A DNA stretch of 64,000 bases. It comes from Chloroflexota bacterium (lineage in GTDB: Bacteria; Chloroflexota; Anaerolineae; UBA2200; JACIWT01). A program made the position numbers and the translations under genes. Each line of letters starts with the position of its first letter. Position 1 is the first letter of the stretch. Positions 16,731-25,887 of this stretch are shown piece by piece. The notes beneath the pieces were generated by a model. That model was not told the origin of the DNA. It ran no database searches and saw nothing but the letters and a program-made list of their open reading frames with translations. Location of the stretch: contig JACIWT010000007.1 of assembly GCA_014360825.1 (NCBI GenBank), positions 1 through 64,000 on the forward strand. The letters run 5' to 3'.

Positions 16731-17849
16731 ATGATGGATCTCTTCCAGTATAGCATCCACATCATCCTGACTAATCAGGCCCCCACCGGAGCCTACATCG
16801 CTTCTCCCAATTTCCCCACCTATCACTACTCCTGGTTCCGCGACGGTGCTTTCATCGCCTATGCCATGGACCTGGTGGACGAACACGAGAGCGCCCGGCG
16901 CTTCCACGACTGGGCGGCCCACACCATCCTGCGCCATGCACACAAAGCCCGGCGGGCCATCGAGAAGGTCCGCTCTGGACAACCTCTGGGTGAGGATAAC
17001 CTGCACACTCGCTACACCCTCGAAGGACACGAGGCACAGGGCGATTGGCCCAATTTCCAACTCGATGGCCTCGGCACCTGGCTGTGGGCTTTAGGGCAGC
17101 ACATCCAGTTAACCGACAGCCCATTGCCGACGAACTGGAAGACAGCCGTTAGTCTGGTGACCCATTACCTGACGACGTTGTGGTCCCAACCCTGCTACGA
17201 TCTATGGGAAGAGCACCCCAATTACCTGCACCCCTACACTCTGGCCGCCATTTACGCCGGCTTGAGGGCAGCCAATGCGTTATTGCCTGAGATGGGTGCT
17301 CAGACCTCGGCAGCCCCCGAAGAAATACGCCGCTTCGTTTTGACCCAGGGCATAAAGGATGGCCACTTGGTCAAATCCATTGCCCTACAGCCAGAAGCAG
17401 AGGGCGATTGCTTGTCAGAAGTCGTAGATGCCAGTCTCTTGGGCATTGCCGTTCCCTACGGCTTACTGGCCCCGGGCGACCCGATCATGCAGGCCACTGT
17501 AACCCGGATCGAGAGCGACTTACGCCGGGATGGCGGAGGTGTACACCGTTATCCAGGGGACACCTACTATGGCGGCGGCGAGTGGGTGCTTCTAAGTGCC
17601 TGGCTGGGCTGGTACTATGCCGTGGTGGGCAATATTGAACACGCCCGCTCGCTTCAGACCTGGGTGGAGGAGCAAGCAAACCTCAATGGCGAACTACCAG
17701 AACAGGTGCCAGTATCGCTGAACGACCCAGCCCAATACCATCCTTGGGTGCAGCGGTGGGGACCTATCGCCCAACCACTGCTGTGGTCTCACGCCAATTA
17801 TTTGATCCTTCGTTCTGTGCTGGAGCGAACTCCAGGCCGCTCGCGCTGA
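16731..17849 (+). CDS. GH15 glucoamylase/glucodextranase-like, catalytic domain only
   Basis: A 372-residue (alpha/alpha)6-barrel protein of glycoside hydrolase family 15, releasing glucose from non-reducing ends. Key motifs: SWFRDGAF (residues 34-41, substrate binding), YDLWEE (156-161) carrying the general acid Glu, and GELPEQ (320-325) carrying the general base Glu324. There is no signal peptide, so it should act in the cytoplasm on imported oligosaccharides. Many bacterial GH15 enzymes have a ~250-residue N-terminal beta-sandwich domain; this one lacks it and starts almost at the barrel. ATG 16731 (or 16734) has only a weak AGAAG upstream. Substrate choice (alpha-1,4 or alpha-1,6) cannot be read from the sequence; the neighbours favour dextran-derived chains. 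Confidence 0.88.
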   Translation: MMDLFQYSIHIILTNQAPTGAYIASPNFPTYHYSWFRDGAFIAYAMDLVDEHESARRFHDWAAHTILRHAHKARRAIEKVRSGQPLGEDNLHTRYTLEGHEAQGDWPNFQLDGLGTWLWALGQHIQLTDSPLPTNWKTAVSLVTHYLTTLWSQPCYDLWEEHPNYLHPYTLAAIYAGLRAANALLPEMGAQTSAAPEEIRRFVLTQGIKDGHLVKSIALQPEAEGDCLSEVVDASLLGIAVPYGLLAPGDPIMQATVTRIESDLRRDGGGVHRYPGDTYYGGGEWVLLSAWLGWYYAVVGNIEHARSLQTWVEEQANLNGELPEQVPVSLNDPAQYHPWVQRWGPIAQPLLWSHANYLILRSVLERTPGRSR

Positions 17850-17863
17850 TTTGGATTCGCTAA

Positions 17864-19720
17864 ATGACCGCCGTGTTCCACCAATCTAAGAGTTTCCGAA
17901 TGGGCCTTTCGGTCCTTGTAACGGTAGCGGCCAGTTTTTGCGTCGCGTGCGGCCCAGGATCGCCCACCGTCATTCCTACATCACCCACCAAAGTACTTTG
18001 GCCTAAGGAGGAGAAGGTGCAGATCATCGATCTCTATCCCGACCGGGCCACCTATCGGCCTGGTCAGAATGCCCAAATCCGGGTGCAATTGCGAAATGCA
18101 GGCCCGACGGACTTTTCTGGCCTCGTGATCGCCCGTTTAGTTTCGCTGGATCAGGTAATAGGTGAGCATCAGGTTCATGCCCATCTGCTCGCTGACACGA
18201 CCCAAGTGTTGAGTGTGCCATTGGCGCTGCCAGCGGAGGACTTCCGGGGCTACGGGGTGGACGTGTGCGTGCAAGATGCGAACCAGCGGACAATCGCCGA
18301 GGCCAGCACGGCTCTCGATGTGCTGAGCAGTTGGGTTCTGGCGCCCCGCTATGGTTTCTTCGCCGATTTCGCGCCGGGCGAATTAGACTCGGCGGAACGG
18401 GCAGCCGAGTTATCCAAATACCATATCAATGTAGTCCAGTTCTACGATTGGATGTATCGCCATTATCAGCTTTTGCCCCCACCAGGCCAGGAAGTGTTCG
18501 TGGATGCTTTAGGGCGGCGACTCAGCATGGATACGGTGCGGGCCAAGATCGAAGCGGCTCACGAACACAATATGGCTGCCCTGGCATACGGCGCTATCTA
18601 TGGGGCCGAGCCCGAATACTTTGCCCAGCACCCCGAGCAGGCCCTCTACAAATCGAGCGGTGAGCCCGAAAGTATTGAGCGCCTGTTCTACATCATGGAT
18701 ATCCGACGCGGTTCTCCCTGGCACAGACGCATCTTGGAAGAATTTCGCCTTGTGGTAACCGAACTCCCCTTCGACGGCATCCACCTCGACCAGTATGGGT
18801 TTCCGAAGGTAGCCCACGTGGGTGGGCCGCATGGGCCGCAGGTTTTTCTGGACGATCTCTTTCCACCCTTCATCGAAGACGCCGCAGCGGTCGTTGCTGC
18901 TGCTCGTCCTGGCGCAAAGGTGATTTTCAACAACGTGAACGACTGGCCGACTGAGAAGACCGCAACGACCAACCAGGCTGCAGTTTACATCGAGGTGTGG
19001 CCGCCCCACGACACATACTCTGACCTGCGCCATCTAATCCTTAAGGCGAAAGCATCTGCTTTTTCGGAGAAGCAGGTCATTCTGGCCGCTTACATCACGC
19101 CTCTTTGTATGGCTCGCGAAAATCCCGACATCCTACCACAGGCAGAGCAGGCTGCCCGATTGGCGTCCGCGGCCGTTTTCGCCTCTGGTGGGTTCCACCT
19201 TCTACCGGGCGAGCGAAACGGCGCCTTGTGCGATCCCTATTATCCGAAGTATAATACGTTGCGGCCCGAATTCGTGCCGATCATGCGGAGTCTCTACGAT
19301 TTCGCCGTGCGGTACGAGAATTACCTTTTCGACCCCAGGCTAGTGGATACATCGGATCAGGTGGAAACATACCGAGTGGAAGGGCGCCGTTTCGGCCCCA
19401 ATGCCCTGAAAGATTCGGTGTGGACCATCCGCCGCGAGCGCCCGGGGTTGGTCACCTTAAGTCTAATCAACCTGATTGGCCAGCCTCACAATTATTGGGA
19501 CCTACCCCATCCACCGCCTGTGGCCCTGACAAACTTGGCAGTAACTATGACTACAGCCCAGCCTGTTCAGACCATGTACCTGGCCTCGCCAGACAGAGCA
19601 GGCGGGCGAGCGGAGCGGCTTGATTTTATAATCACTGAGTGGAATGGCAGACAGGCCGTGCGTTTCACCGTACCTGAGTTAGAAGCCTGGGACTTGCTCA
19701 TCTTGCTTCTGGCACCTTGA
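17864..19720 (+). CDS. GH66 dextranase-like extracellular lipoprotein
   Basis: A 618-residue lipoprotein: the signal ends at CVAC (Cys29), then a PTSPTK-type linker. Residues ~50-155 form an Ig-like beta domain (IDLYPDRATYRPGQNAQI). From ~160 comes a TIM-barrel like that of GH66 (dextranases and cycloisomaltooligosaccharide glucanotransferases): NVVQFYDWMYRHYQLLP, FDGIHLDQYG with nucleophile candidate Asp309, and VYIEVWPP with acid/base candidate Glu377. A C-terminal beta domain ends the chain. GH66 enzymes cut alpha-1,6-glucan. As a surface lipoprotein it would make oligosaccharides for the importer encoded upstream. ATG 17864 has no strong ribosome-binding site and lies 14 nt after the GH15 stop, so coupling is possible. 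Confidence 0.82.
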   Translation: MTAVFHQSKSFRMGLSVLVTVAASFCVACGPGSPTVIPTSPTKVLWPKEEKVQIIDLYPDRATYRPGQNAQIRVQLRNAGPTDFSGLVIARLVSLDQVIGEHQVHAHLLADTTQVLSVPLALPAEDFRGYGVDVCVQDANQRTIAEASTALDVLSSWVLAPRYGFFADFAPGELDSAERAAELSKYHINVVQFYDWMYRHYQLLPPPGQEVFVDALGRRLSMDTVRAKIEAAHEHNMAALAYGAIYGAEPEYFAQHPEQALYKSSGEPESIERLFYIMDIRRGSPWHRRILEEFRLVVTELPFDGIHLDQYGFPKVAHVGGPHGPQVFLDDLFPPFIEDAAAVVAAARPGAKVIFNNVNDWPTEKTATTNQAAVYIEVWPPHDTYSDLRHLILKAKASAFSEKQVILAAYITPLCMARENPDILPQAEQAARLASAAVFASGGFHLLPGERNGALCDPYYPKYNTLRPEFVPIMRSLYDFAVRYENYLFDPRLVDTSDQVETYRVEGRRFGPNALKDSVWTIRRERPGLVTLSLINLIGQPHNYWDLPHPPPVALTNLAVTMTTAQPVQTMYLASPDRAGGRAERLDFIITEWNGRQAVRFTVPELEAWDLLILLLAP

Positions 19721-19771
19721 GCAAGGTGATGGAGTAGCAGGTTGGAATCTTAGCGAGGAGGATTAGGCACT

Positions 19772-21412
19772 ATGCATAATGCGCAACGCAATGTTGATTC
19801 TATCTGGTGGCGTGATGGCGTCATCTATCAGATCTACCCTCGTAGTTTCGCCGATGCCAATGGGGACGGGATTGGAGATCTGCGAGGTATTATCCACCAT
19901 CTCGACTACTTAAATGATGGCACACCAAACTCACTGGGTATAGACGCCATCTGGCTTTCGCCTATCTACCCCTCACCAATGCATGACTTCGGGTACGACG
20001 TGAGCAACTACCACGACGTGGACCCGGTCTTTGGCACCTTGGCCGACTTCGATGAATTACTTGCTCAGGCCCACCAGCGGGGCATCCGCATCATCATGGA
20101 TTTGGTGGTCAATCATACTTCCCACGAACACCCCTGGTTTGTGGAATCTCGTTCCAGCCGCGATAGCCCTAAGCGTGACTGGTATATCTGGCGTGATGCA
20201 GTGAACGGTCGCCCACCTAACAACTGGCAGGCGGCCTTCGGTGGCCCCGCCTGGACGTGGGACGAGGCAACAGGACAGTATTACCTGCATAGTTTTTTGC
20301 CCCAGCAACCGGACCTGAATTGGCGTAATCCTCAAGTGAAAGAGGCTGTGTTCCAGGAAATCCGCTTCTGGCTCGATCGAGGTGTGGATGGCTTCCGGTT
20401 GGACGTGGCCAATCGACTGGTGAAAGACGAACAATTGCGCGATAACCCCTTTCGCCTGGGTTTGCGGGCTTACGACCGGCAGTACCACATTCGCGAGGAA
20501 AATCAACCGGGTACCCACGAGGTGTGGAAAGCCTTCCGCAAATTACTGGATGAGTATCCGCAACGGATGAGTGTGGGCGAGGTGTACCACGATGACCCAG
20601 CCGTTACCGCTTCCTATTATGGAGATGGCACAGACGAACTGCACTTAGTTTTCAACTTTCTGTTTGCACGTTGCCCTTGGAGCGCACGCCGTTTTCACAA
20701 GGTGATTGAAGATTGGGAGCGCGCTGTGCCACCTGCCGGCTGGCCAACGTATGTGCTGAGTAACCACGACATGCCGCGCCATTACAGCCGTTATGCCGCC
20801 GGTGCCGATAGCGACGCCCGGGCAAAGGTGGCAGCAGCGATGCTCATCACTCTGCGGGGGACGCCTTTCCTGTACTACGGTGAGGAGATCGGGATGCGTG
20901 AGGTACACATCCCGCGCGACGAGATCCTGGATCCACCAGGCAAGCGCTATTGGCCGTTCTATCGGGGTCGCGATGGCTGCCGGACACCGATGCAATGGGA
21001 CGACAGCCCTAATGCCGGCTTCAGCACAAGCAAGCCTTGGCTACGCGTTGGGCCGGATTACAGGCAAGTGAACGTTGCGGTGGAAAGTGCCGATCCGGAT
21101 TCCGTCTTGAACTTCTATCGGCGGCTGATCTGGCTGCGCAAGTCGTCCCCTGCTCTGCAGCGTGGAAACTATCGGGCACTCATCGAGCGACCAACAGATG
21201 TGCTGGCCTATCTACGGGAGGGGGAAGACCAGGTGATACTCGTGTGCCTGAATTTCTCGCCACGCCCGAGGGTGGTGGATCTGAGCGGGATGGATCTGCC
21301 AGTGGGGGCGTGGCGGGTCGTCCTATCCAGCGAGCGGGCGGCGGAAGGAAGCATGTACCGAGGGAAGGTGGGTTTGTCCAGGTACGAAGTCTGTGTGATG
21401 GAAGGAGAGTGA
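19772..21412 (+). CDS. GH13 alpha-glucosidase, oligo-1,6-glucosidase-like
   Basis: A 546-residue cytoplasmic GH13 enzyme. It opens with WWRDGVIYQIYPRSF, followed by the GDGIGDLRGI calcium-site-like loop. Catalytic residues: nucleophile Asp211 (DGFRLDVANR), acid/base Glu270 (MSVGEVYHDD) and transition-state Asp333 (LSNHDMPRHYSR). In this subfamily the residue after the nucleophile separates alpha-1,6 (Val) from alpha-1,4 (Thr) enzymes; here it is Val212, which favours isomaltose-type bonds. The C-terminal beta domain is present. ATG 19772 follows GAGGAGGATT. It is the last gene of the operon and ends 2 nt before the 3' end of the opposing tRNA gene. Confidence 0.92.
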   Translation: MHNAQRNVDSIWWRDGVIYQIYPRSFADANGDGIGDLRGIIHHLDYLNDGTPNSLGIDAIWLSPIYPSPMHDFGYDVSNYHDVDPVFGTLADFDELLAQAHQRGIRIIMDLVVNHTSHEHPWFVESRSSRDSPKRDWYIWRDAVNGRPPNNWQAAFGGPAWTWDEATGQYYLHSFLPQQPDLNWRNPQVKEAVFQEIRFWLDRGVDGFRLDVANRLVKDEQLRDNPFRLGLRAYDRQYHIREENQPGTHEVWKAFRKLLDEYPQRMSVGEVYHDDPAVTASYYGDGTDELHLVFNFLFARCPWSARRFHKVIEDWERAVPPAGWPTYVLSNHDMPRHYSRYAAGADSDARAKVAAAMLITLRGTPFLYYGEEIGMREVHIPRDEILDPPGKRYWPFYRGRDGCRTPMQWDDSPNAGFSTSKPWLRVGPDYRQVNVAVESADPDSVLNFYRRLIWLRKSSPALQRGNYRALIERPTDVLAYLREGEDQVILVCLNFSPRPRVVDLSGMDLPVGAWRVVLSSERAAEGSMYRGKVGLSRYEVCVMEGE

Positions 21413-21414
21413 GA

Positions 21415-21487
21415 TGCCCCCAGCGGAATTCGAATCCGCGTCGCAGCCTTGAAAGGGCTGTGTCCTAGTCCACTAGACGATGGGGGC
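21415..21487 (-). tRNA. tRNA-Glu (anticodon UUC)
   Basis: On the minus strand a 73-nt cloverleaf folds: acceptor GCCCCCA/TGGGGGC, anticodon stem CAGCC/GGCTG closing the loop CTTTCAA with anticodon TTC, and T-arm GCGGATTCGAATTCCGC. The discriminator base is A and CCA is not encoded. It lies tail-to-tail with the GH13 gene and downstream of lepB. Confidence 0.95.
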
Positions 21488-21521
21488 TCACTGGAAATTA
21501 TAGAAGACGTTCTCTATCCGG

Positions 21522-22112
21522 TCAAGTTCCACCGTGACGCACTGGTCCCCAGTATTGTGGCGGCCAGTAGCATAGCACCGCCTTCCCAACCACGTAACTC
21601 ATCGGCAGTGGCCCCCAGTTGTGCGAATCACTCGAATTGGCACGGTTGTCGCCCAGGACGTACAATTGGTCTTGGGCGACTATTATTGGCGGGGCGCTAT
21701 AAGTGCTCTCCGCCGGCCCGTAGGGCTCGATCAGTGGCTGATCATTGATAAATACCTGGCCCATGCGGATCTCTACCTTCTCGCCAGGCAATCCCACTAC
21801 ACGCTTGATGAAATCCCGCGAGGGATCATTAGGGTAGCGAAAAACGATCACGTCACCACGAGCAGGCTTGCCAAATCGGTAGGCCAGGCGGTTCACCACC
21901 AGGTATTGGCCGTCATGGAAATTGGGCTCCATACTGTGGCCCTCGATGCGGAAGTTTTGCACTACGTTGCGAATCAGCAGGAAGAGTATGAGGGCCAGGG
22001 CAACAGTCTCGACCACATCCCAGATCAAACGCAATACGCCACCTCCTGGGCGTGACGGTGTCGTTGGCCGCGCGGAGTCCGGAGATGGCATTTCATTTTT
22101 CTCGTCGTGCAA
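21522..22112 (-). CDS. lepB: Signal peptidase I
   Basis: Type I signal peptidase that removes signal peptides of exported proteins on the outer face of the membrane. After a cytoplasmic N-terminus one hydrophobic anchor (VVETVALALILFLLI) precedes the catalytic Ser in IEGHSMEPN and Lys in RDFIKRVVGLPGE; box E is GDNRANSSDSHNWG (His where many have Arg). TTG 22112 lies seven bases after AAGGAG and gives 196 residues. An ATG at 22130 is in frame, but it is only ~8 nt from the predicted transcription start and has no ribosome-binding site. The protein ends ~35 nt before tRNA-Glu, so the two may share a transcript. Confidence 0.93.
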   Translation of the reverse strand: MHDEKNEMPSPDSARPTTPSRPGGGVLRLIWDVVETVALALILFLLIRNVVQNFRIEGHSMEPNFHDGQYLVVNRLAYRFGKPARGDVIVFRYPNDPSRDFIKRVVGLPGEKVEIRMGQVFINDQPLIEPYGPAESTYSAPPIIVAQDQLYVLGDNRANSSDSHNWGPLPMSYVVGKAVLCYWPPQYWGPVRHGGT

Positions 22113-22145
22113 GGTAACGCTCCTTGACATTCGATTGGGCTTAGT

Positions 22146-22174
22146 ATTATAGTGTGATTGGCGGCAGAATGCAA
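22146..22174 (-). promoter_or_regulatory. Promoter of lepB
   Basis: Minus-strand TTGCAT (22169-22174), 17-nt spacer, TATAAT (22146-22151). The start of transcription would fall near 22139, which makes the AAGGAG-TTG start at 22112 more likely than ATG 22130. Confidence 0.7.
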
Positions 22175-24755
22175 CGCAAGCCGAACATGCGGCGGGGACG
22201 ATGCTTTGAGTCAGAGAGAGCGGGTTCCAGTCTCAGATAACGTCAAGATCTCTTGTTCTCGATTTAGCATCGGAGGCGGTTGGAGATGCGTTGTGGGGTT
22301 CTCCATCGCTCTCACTCTCCTTCTCTGCCCCGCCTGTTCTTACCACACTCAAGTAGACGTGGCGCAGGGACGTCTAGACTCTGCAGCGCCCTCGCTGGGC
22401 GATGGACATGTAATCGGTCAGACCTTCACGGCTCGTCGCCCGAATCTCAGCGCTATCCAGGTGCGTCTCGTTGTCTATGGCGGGGAGGAGGTCGAAGGAC
22501 CGATTACAGTACACCTGCGCGCATCTCCTGGCGACTCCACCGATCTCGCTACCGCCAGCCTCGATCTGACTACCTACAAACACAATGTTCTTCTGCGCTT
22601 CGATTTCCCTCCTCAACGCAACTCCGCAGGCCAGCGATATTACTTTGCCTTGGAAAGCGCCGCTCCTGTGAGTGTCTGGTATAACTCGTGGGACGCCTAT
22701 GGCGGCGGGCAACTCCATCTGGATGGCCAGCCGAGGGATGGCGACCTGGAGTTCACTACGTATTATCGTGATGACCTTGCCATTATGGCACATGATCTTT
22801 GGCAGATGAGCGCAACGTGGTTGACAGGTCTGATGGCAGTGATGCTCGTGCTCCTGGTGCCGGGTTACTTATTGCTCGAATGCCTGCCCTCTCCGCCAGA
22901 TGACGACCCTCTGGTGAACCTAGCCCTGGCCGTGGGATTAAGCCTAGCGGTGTTACCAGTGGGATTGCAGTGGCTATCGGTCATTGGCTGTCACTTATCG
23001 GCCCTCTTTGCGCGCCTTCTATTTTTTGTCCTCACGCTCTTCCTCCTCCTTCGCTGGGCTAGGCGAGGGTTTGCTGACTTGCGAGCCTGGCTAGCCTTAA
23101 GGAATCGCCGCTACAGTCTGGCCGTGGGCGCGGTGCTTGGTCTCACCCTTGTGGTGCGACTGCTCCAAGTGCGCGGGTTAGTCTTGCCCCCGTGGGTGGA
23201 TTCAGTACATCACAGTCTGATCGCTCAACTGATAGTCTCTGAGGGGCAAGTGCCGTCCTCTTACGAACCATTCCTGCCCATTGCCCGTTTCTATTACCAC
23301 TTCGGCTTCCACACCCAAATAGCATTCACCGCTTGGCTCTCAGGATTGGACGTACCCACCACTATCCTAATATTCGGTCAGGTACTCAACGCCGCCAATG
23401 CACTGGCTGTATACCTCTTCGCAACGCGACTCACCGGACGGCGGCTGGCAGGTTTGGTGGCGGCGTTGGTAGTAGGGTTGGTGTCCTGGATGCCCGCGTA
23501 TTATGTTACCTGGGGGCGCTATACACAATTGGCTGGGATGGCTCTTGTGCCGGCGGCACTGGCGCAAACGATAGACGCGACCGAGATGGGAGGAGAACGG
23601 CGGGTAGTCCTGGCAGCCGTAGGCTTGGCAGGTCTCTTCCTCACTCACGCGCGAGTGGCAATTTTCGCAGCGATCTTTCTGGGAGTCTATTGGGTGGATA
23701 GTTTCCTGCGGACGCGTCGCTTGGCCGTGGGAAGGGTGTTGGCCATATCGATAGGGGCGGCACTGCTGAGCCTGCCGTGGCTGGTCCGACTAGCAGAAAC
23801 GTTCGTTATCGCACTCAGGGCATCACCGCAGAGCCTGCAAGGTGACGCGATCTACAATCGCATTCCCTGGGAACTGGTGTGGATCGGGCCTAATCGCGAA
23901 TTGATGTTCTTGGCTGCTCTGGGGTTGTTGGCTGCACTGGTTCGGCGGCAGCATGGGGTGGTAGAGCTCACTGTAACCACGGGATTGGTAGCACTGGCCG
24001 TCAACCCAATGGCCTTGGGCCTGCCACCAACAAACCTGGTGAATAACCTCTCGGCGGTCATTGCCCTCTACCTGCCAGTTTCGGTGGGGGTCGGATGGTT
24101 GGCCGTGGTAGGCTACGACATAGTGGGACGTTCGTTGGGCCGCAGACTGGCGCAGTGGATGTTGGCACTCTTGTTAGCCATCGCAGGGGTCACGGGTGGG
24201 TGGCGGCTGATCCCTATTGTGAATCCCGTGACCATACTGGCTACAGCCGACGACCTGGCAGCCATGGCATGGATTCGCGAGCATACCCCGCCGGAGGCCG
24301 TCTTCCTTGTCAATACTTGGCACTGGCAATTAAATATCTACGTTGGCTCAGATGCAGGGTATTGGATACCCATTCTCACCGGACGGCGCAACACTATGCC
24401 ACCGGCGATTTACCCAGCAGGCGATGCTGGCTATGTAACGAAGGTAAACGCGCTTGCAGAGGCAGTATCGAGGGCTGATCGGCTCAGTGAGGCGGAGTTC
24501 CGCCAATTGGTGCGGGATGCAGGGGCTACACACGTTTATGTGGGTTCGCGCGGTGGGGCGCTATCACCGGCCTGGCTAATCCAATATACTTGGCTGCGAC
24601 CAATCTATCAGAATGGTGCAGTCTGGATATTCGAGGTCATAAGTGACAGGGCGTCATTCGAACTATCGCCCCAGACAGGGGCTACGTGTTTGCGTCCCGT
24701 CTCAGACGCGCGAAGCGGCGCTTGCCGACTTGCAGGATCATACCGTCGTGGATAG
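22158..24755 (+). CDS. Large multi-pass membrane protein, GT-C-like, function unknown
   Basis: A frame of up to 865 codons. The start is uncertain: TTG 22158 sits inside the divergent lepB promoter; a GTG at 22293 with GGAG nine bases upstream would begin just before a hydrophobic stretch ending in LLLCPACS, a possible lipobox-like site. Next comes a ~140-residue extracytoplasmic beta-rich segment (QTFTARRPNLSAIQVRLVVYGG), then about 12 membrane helices. The loop WVDSVHHSLIAQLIVSEG followed by YYHFGFHTQIAF resembles the acidic/His loops of GT-C glycosyltransferases, but I recognise no exact family. The C-terminal ~150 residues are soluble (AMAWIREHTPPEAVFLVNT). The last 74 nt overlap the 3' end of tyrS on the other strand. 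Confidence 0.6.
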   Translation: MAAECNASRTCGGDDALSQRERVPVSDNVKISCSRFSIGGGWRCVVGFSIALTLLLCPACSYHTQVDVAQGRLDSAAPSLGDGHVIGQTFTARRPNLSAIQVRLVVYGGEEVEGPITVHLRASPGDSTDLATASLDLTTYKHNVLLRFDFPPQRNSAGQRYYFALESAAPVSVWYNSWDAYGGGQLHLDGQPRDGDLEFTTYYRDDLAIMAHDLWQMSATWLTGLMAVMLVLLVPGYLLLECLPSPPDDDPLVNLALAVGLSLAVLPVGLQWLSVIGCHLSALFARLLFFVLTLFLLLRWARRGFADLRAWLALRNRRYSLAVGAVLGLTLVVRLLQVRGLVLPPWVDSVHHSLIAQLIVSEGQVPSSYEPFLPIARFYYHFGFHTQIAFTAWLSGLDVPTTILIFGQVLNAANALAVYLFATRLTGRRLAGLVAALVVGLVSWMPAYYVTWGRYTQLAGMALVPAALAQTIDATEMGGERRVVLAAVGLAGLFLTHARVAIFAAIFLGVYWVDSFLRTRRLAVGRVLAISIGAALLSLPWLVRLAETFVIALRASPQSLQGDAIYNRIPWELVWIGPNRELMFLAALGLLAALVRRQHGVVELTVTTGLVALAVNPMALGLPPTNLVNNLSAVIALYLPVSVGVGWLAVVGYDIVGRSLGRRLAQWMLALLLAIAGVTGGWRLIPIVNPVTILATADDLAAMAWIREHTPPEAVFLVNTWHWQLNIYVGSDAGYWIPILTGRRNTMPPAIYPAGDAGYVTKVNALAEAVSRADRLSEAEFRQLVRDAGATHVYVGSRGGALSPAWLIQYTWLRPIYQNGAVWIFEVISDRASFELSPQTGATCLRPVSDARSGACRLAGSYRRG

Positions 24756-25887
24756 AGAAAGTTGCCTCGATGTTCTCCACTTTCTCGCCATTTACGCGCA
24801 CACCGCCTTGCGCGATGGCTCGCCGCGCTTCGCTCCTGCTGCCCACTAATTGGGCCTCTATCAGCAGATCTACGATATTGAACGGCCCCTGCCCAGCGAT
24901 GTGATGCTCCGGCATCTCACTGGGCAGTTCCCTATGTTGGAAGACGCGCACAAACTCCATTTCGGCCCTTGTCGCTGCCGCAGGGCCATAGAACATAGCC
25001 ACGATCTCCCGTGCCAGGCGCATTTTCAAATCCCGCGGGTTCACGCTGCCTGCCGCCAAGGCATGTTCCATCTCCTTGATCTCCGGCATCGGCACGTCGG
25101 TCGCCATGACGAAATAGGGGATGAGGTACTCGTCGCTGAGCGACATCACTTTGCCATACATTTGGTCAGGCGGGTCATCTAAGTCAATGCTGTTGCCAAA
25201 AGATTTGCTCATCTTGCGTCCATCGGTGCCGGGCAAGAGATCCACCAAATACACGTCCTGGGGTGGCTGGCCTAGCATGGCTTGGAGTTCGCGGCCAGTC
25301 AGGATATTGAACTTTTGGTCAGTACCGCCAAACTCCACGTCGGCGCGGATGGCGACAGAATCATAGGCCTGTAAGATGGGATACATGATCTCCATGATAG
25401 TGAGCGGATTACCCTCTTCCCAGCGTTTGCGGAACGTTTCGTGTTGCATCATTTGGCCCAACGTGAAACGGCTGGTTAAATTGAACACGTCAGACAAGGT
25501 GAATTTGCCAAACCACTCGCTCTGCCAACGCACTTCAGTGCGAGATCGGTCCACCACGCGGAAGAACTGCTCCATATAGGTAGCAGCGTTTTGCTTCACT
25601 TGCTCCGCGCTGAGCATAGTGCGGCTTTCATCACGGCCGCTGGGGTCGCCGATCTGTGCTGTCCAATCGCCGACGATGAGCACCACCTGGTGCCCCAATT
25701 CCTGAAAGCGGCGCAATTTGCGCAGGCCGACCGCATGACCGATGTGCAGCGTCGGCTTGCTGGGATCAAAGCCCTGTTTCAGCCGTAACTGGCGGCCAGA
25801 GTTCAGTCGCTCGATTAATTCCTCTTTTACAATGATCTCTGCGACGGCTCTCTCCAGCAATTCCTCGCGTAGTTTGTCGTCCAGCAT
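24682..25887 (-). CDS. tyrS: Tyrosyl-tRNA synthetase
   Basis: A 401-residue class I synthetase that charges tRNA-Tyr. The HIGH motif is PTLHIGHA (residues 45-52) and the KMSKS motif GRKMSKSFGN (225-229). Tyr-binding loops QIGDPSGR and FGGTDQKFN are present. The C-terminal ~65 residues form an S4 RNA-binding domain (LVGSRSEARRAIAQGGVRVNGEKV). The length and motif spacing fit the TyrZ-like subgroup. ATG 25887 follows AAGGTGAG. The gene has its own promoter ~200 nt upstream and a structured leader. Its stop codon lies inside the convergent membrane-protein gene. Confidence 0.95.
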   Translation of the reverse strand: MLDDKLREELLERAVAEIIVKEELIERLNSGRQLRLKQGFDPSKPTLHIGHAVGLRKLRRFQELGHQVVLIVGDWTAQIGDPSGRDESRTMLSAEQVKQNAATYMEQFFRVVDRSRTEVRWQSEWFGKFTLSDVFNLTSRFTLGQMMQHETFRKRWEEGNPLTIMEIMYPILQAYDSVAIRADVEFGGTDQKFNILTGRELQAMLGQPPQDVYLVDLLPGTDGRKMSKSFGNSIDLDDPPDQMYGKVMSLSDEYLIPYFVMATDVPMPEIKEMEHALAAGSVNPRDLKMRLAREIVAMFYGPAAATRAEMEFVRVFQHRELPSEMPEHHIAGQGPFNIVDLLIEAQLVGSRSEARRAIAQGGVRVNGEKVENIEATFSIHDGMILQVGKRRFARLRRDANT

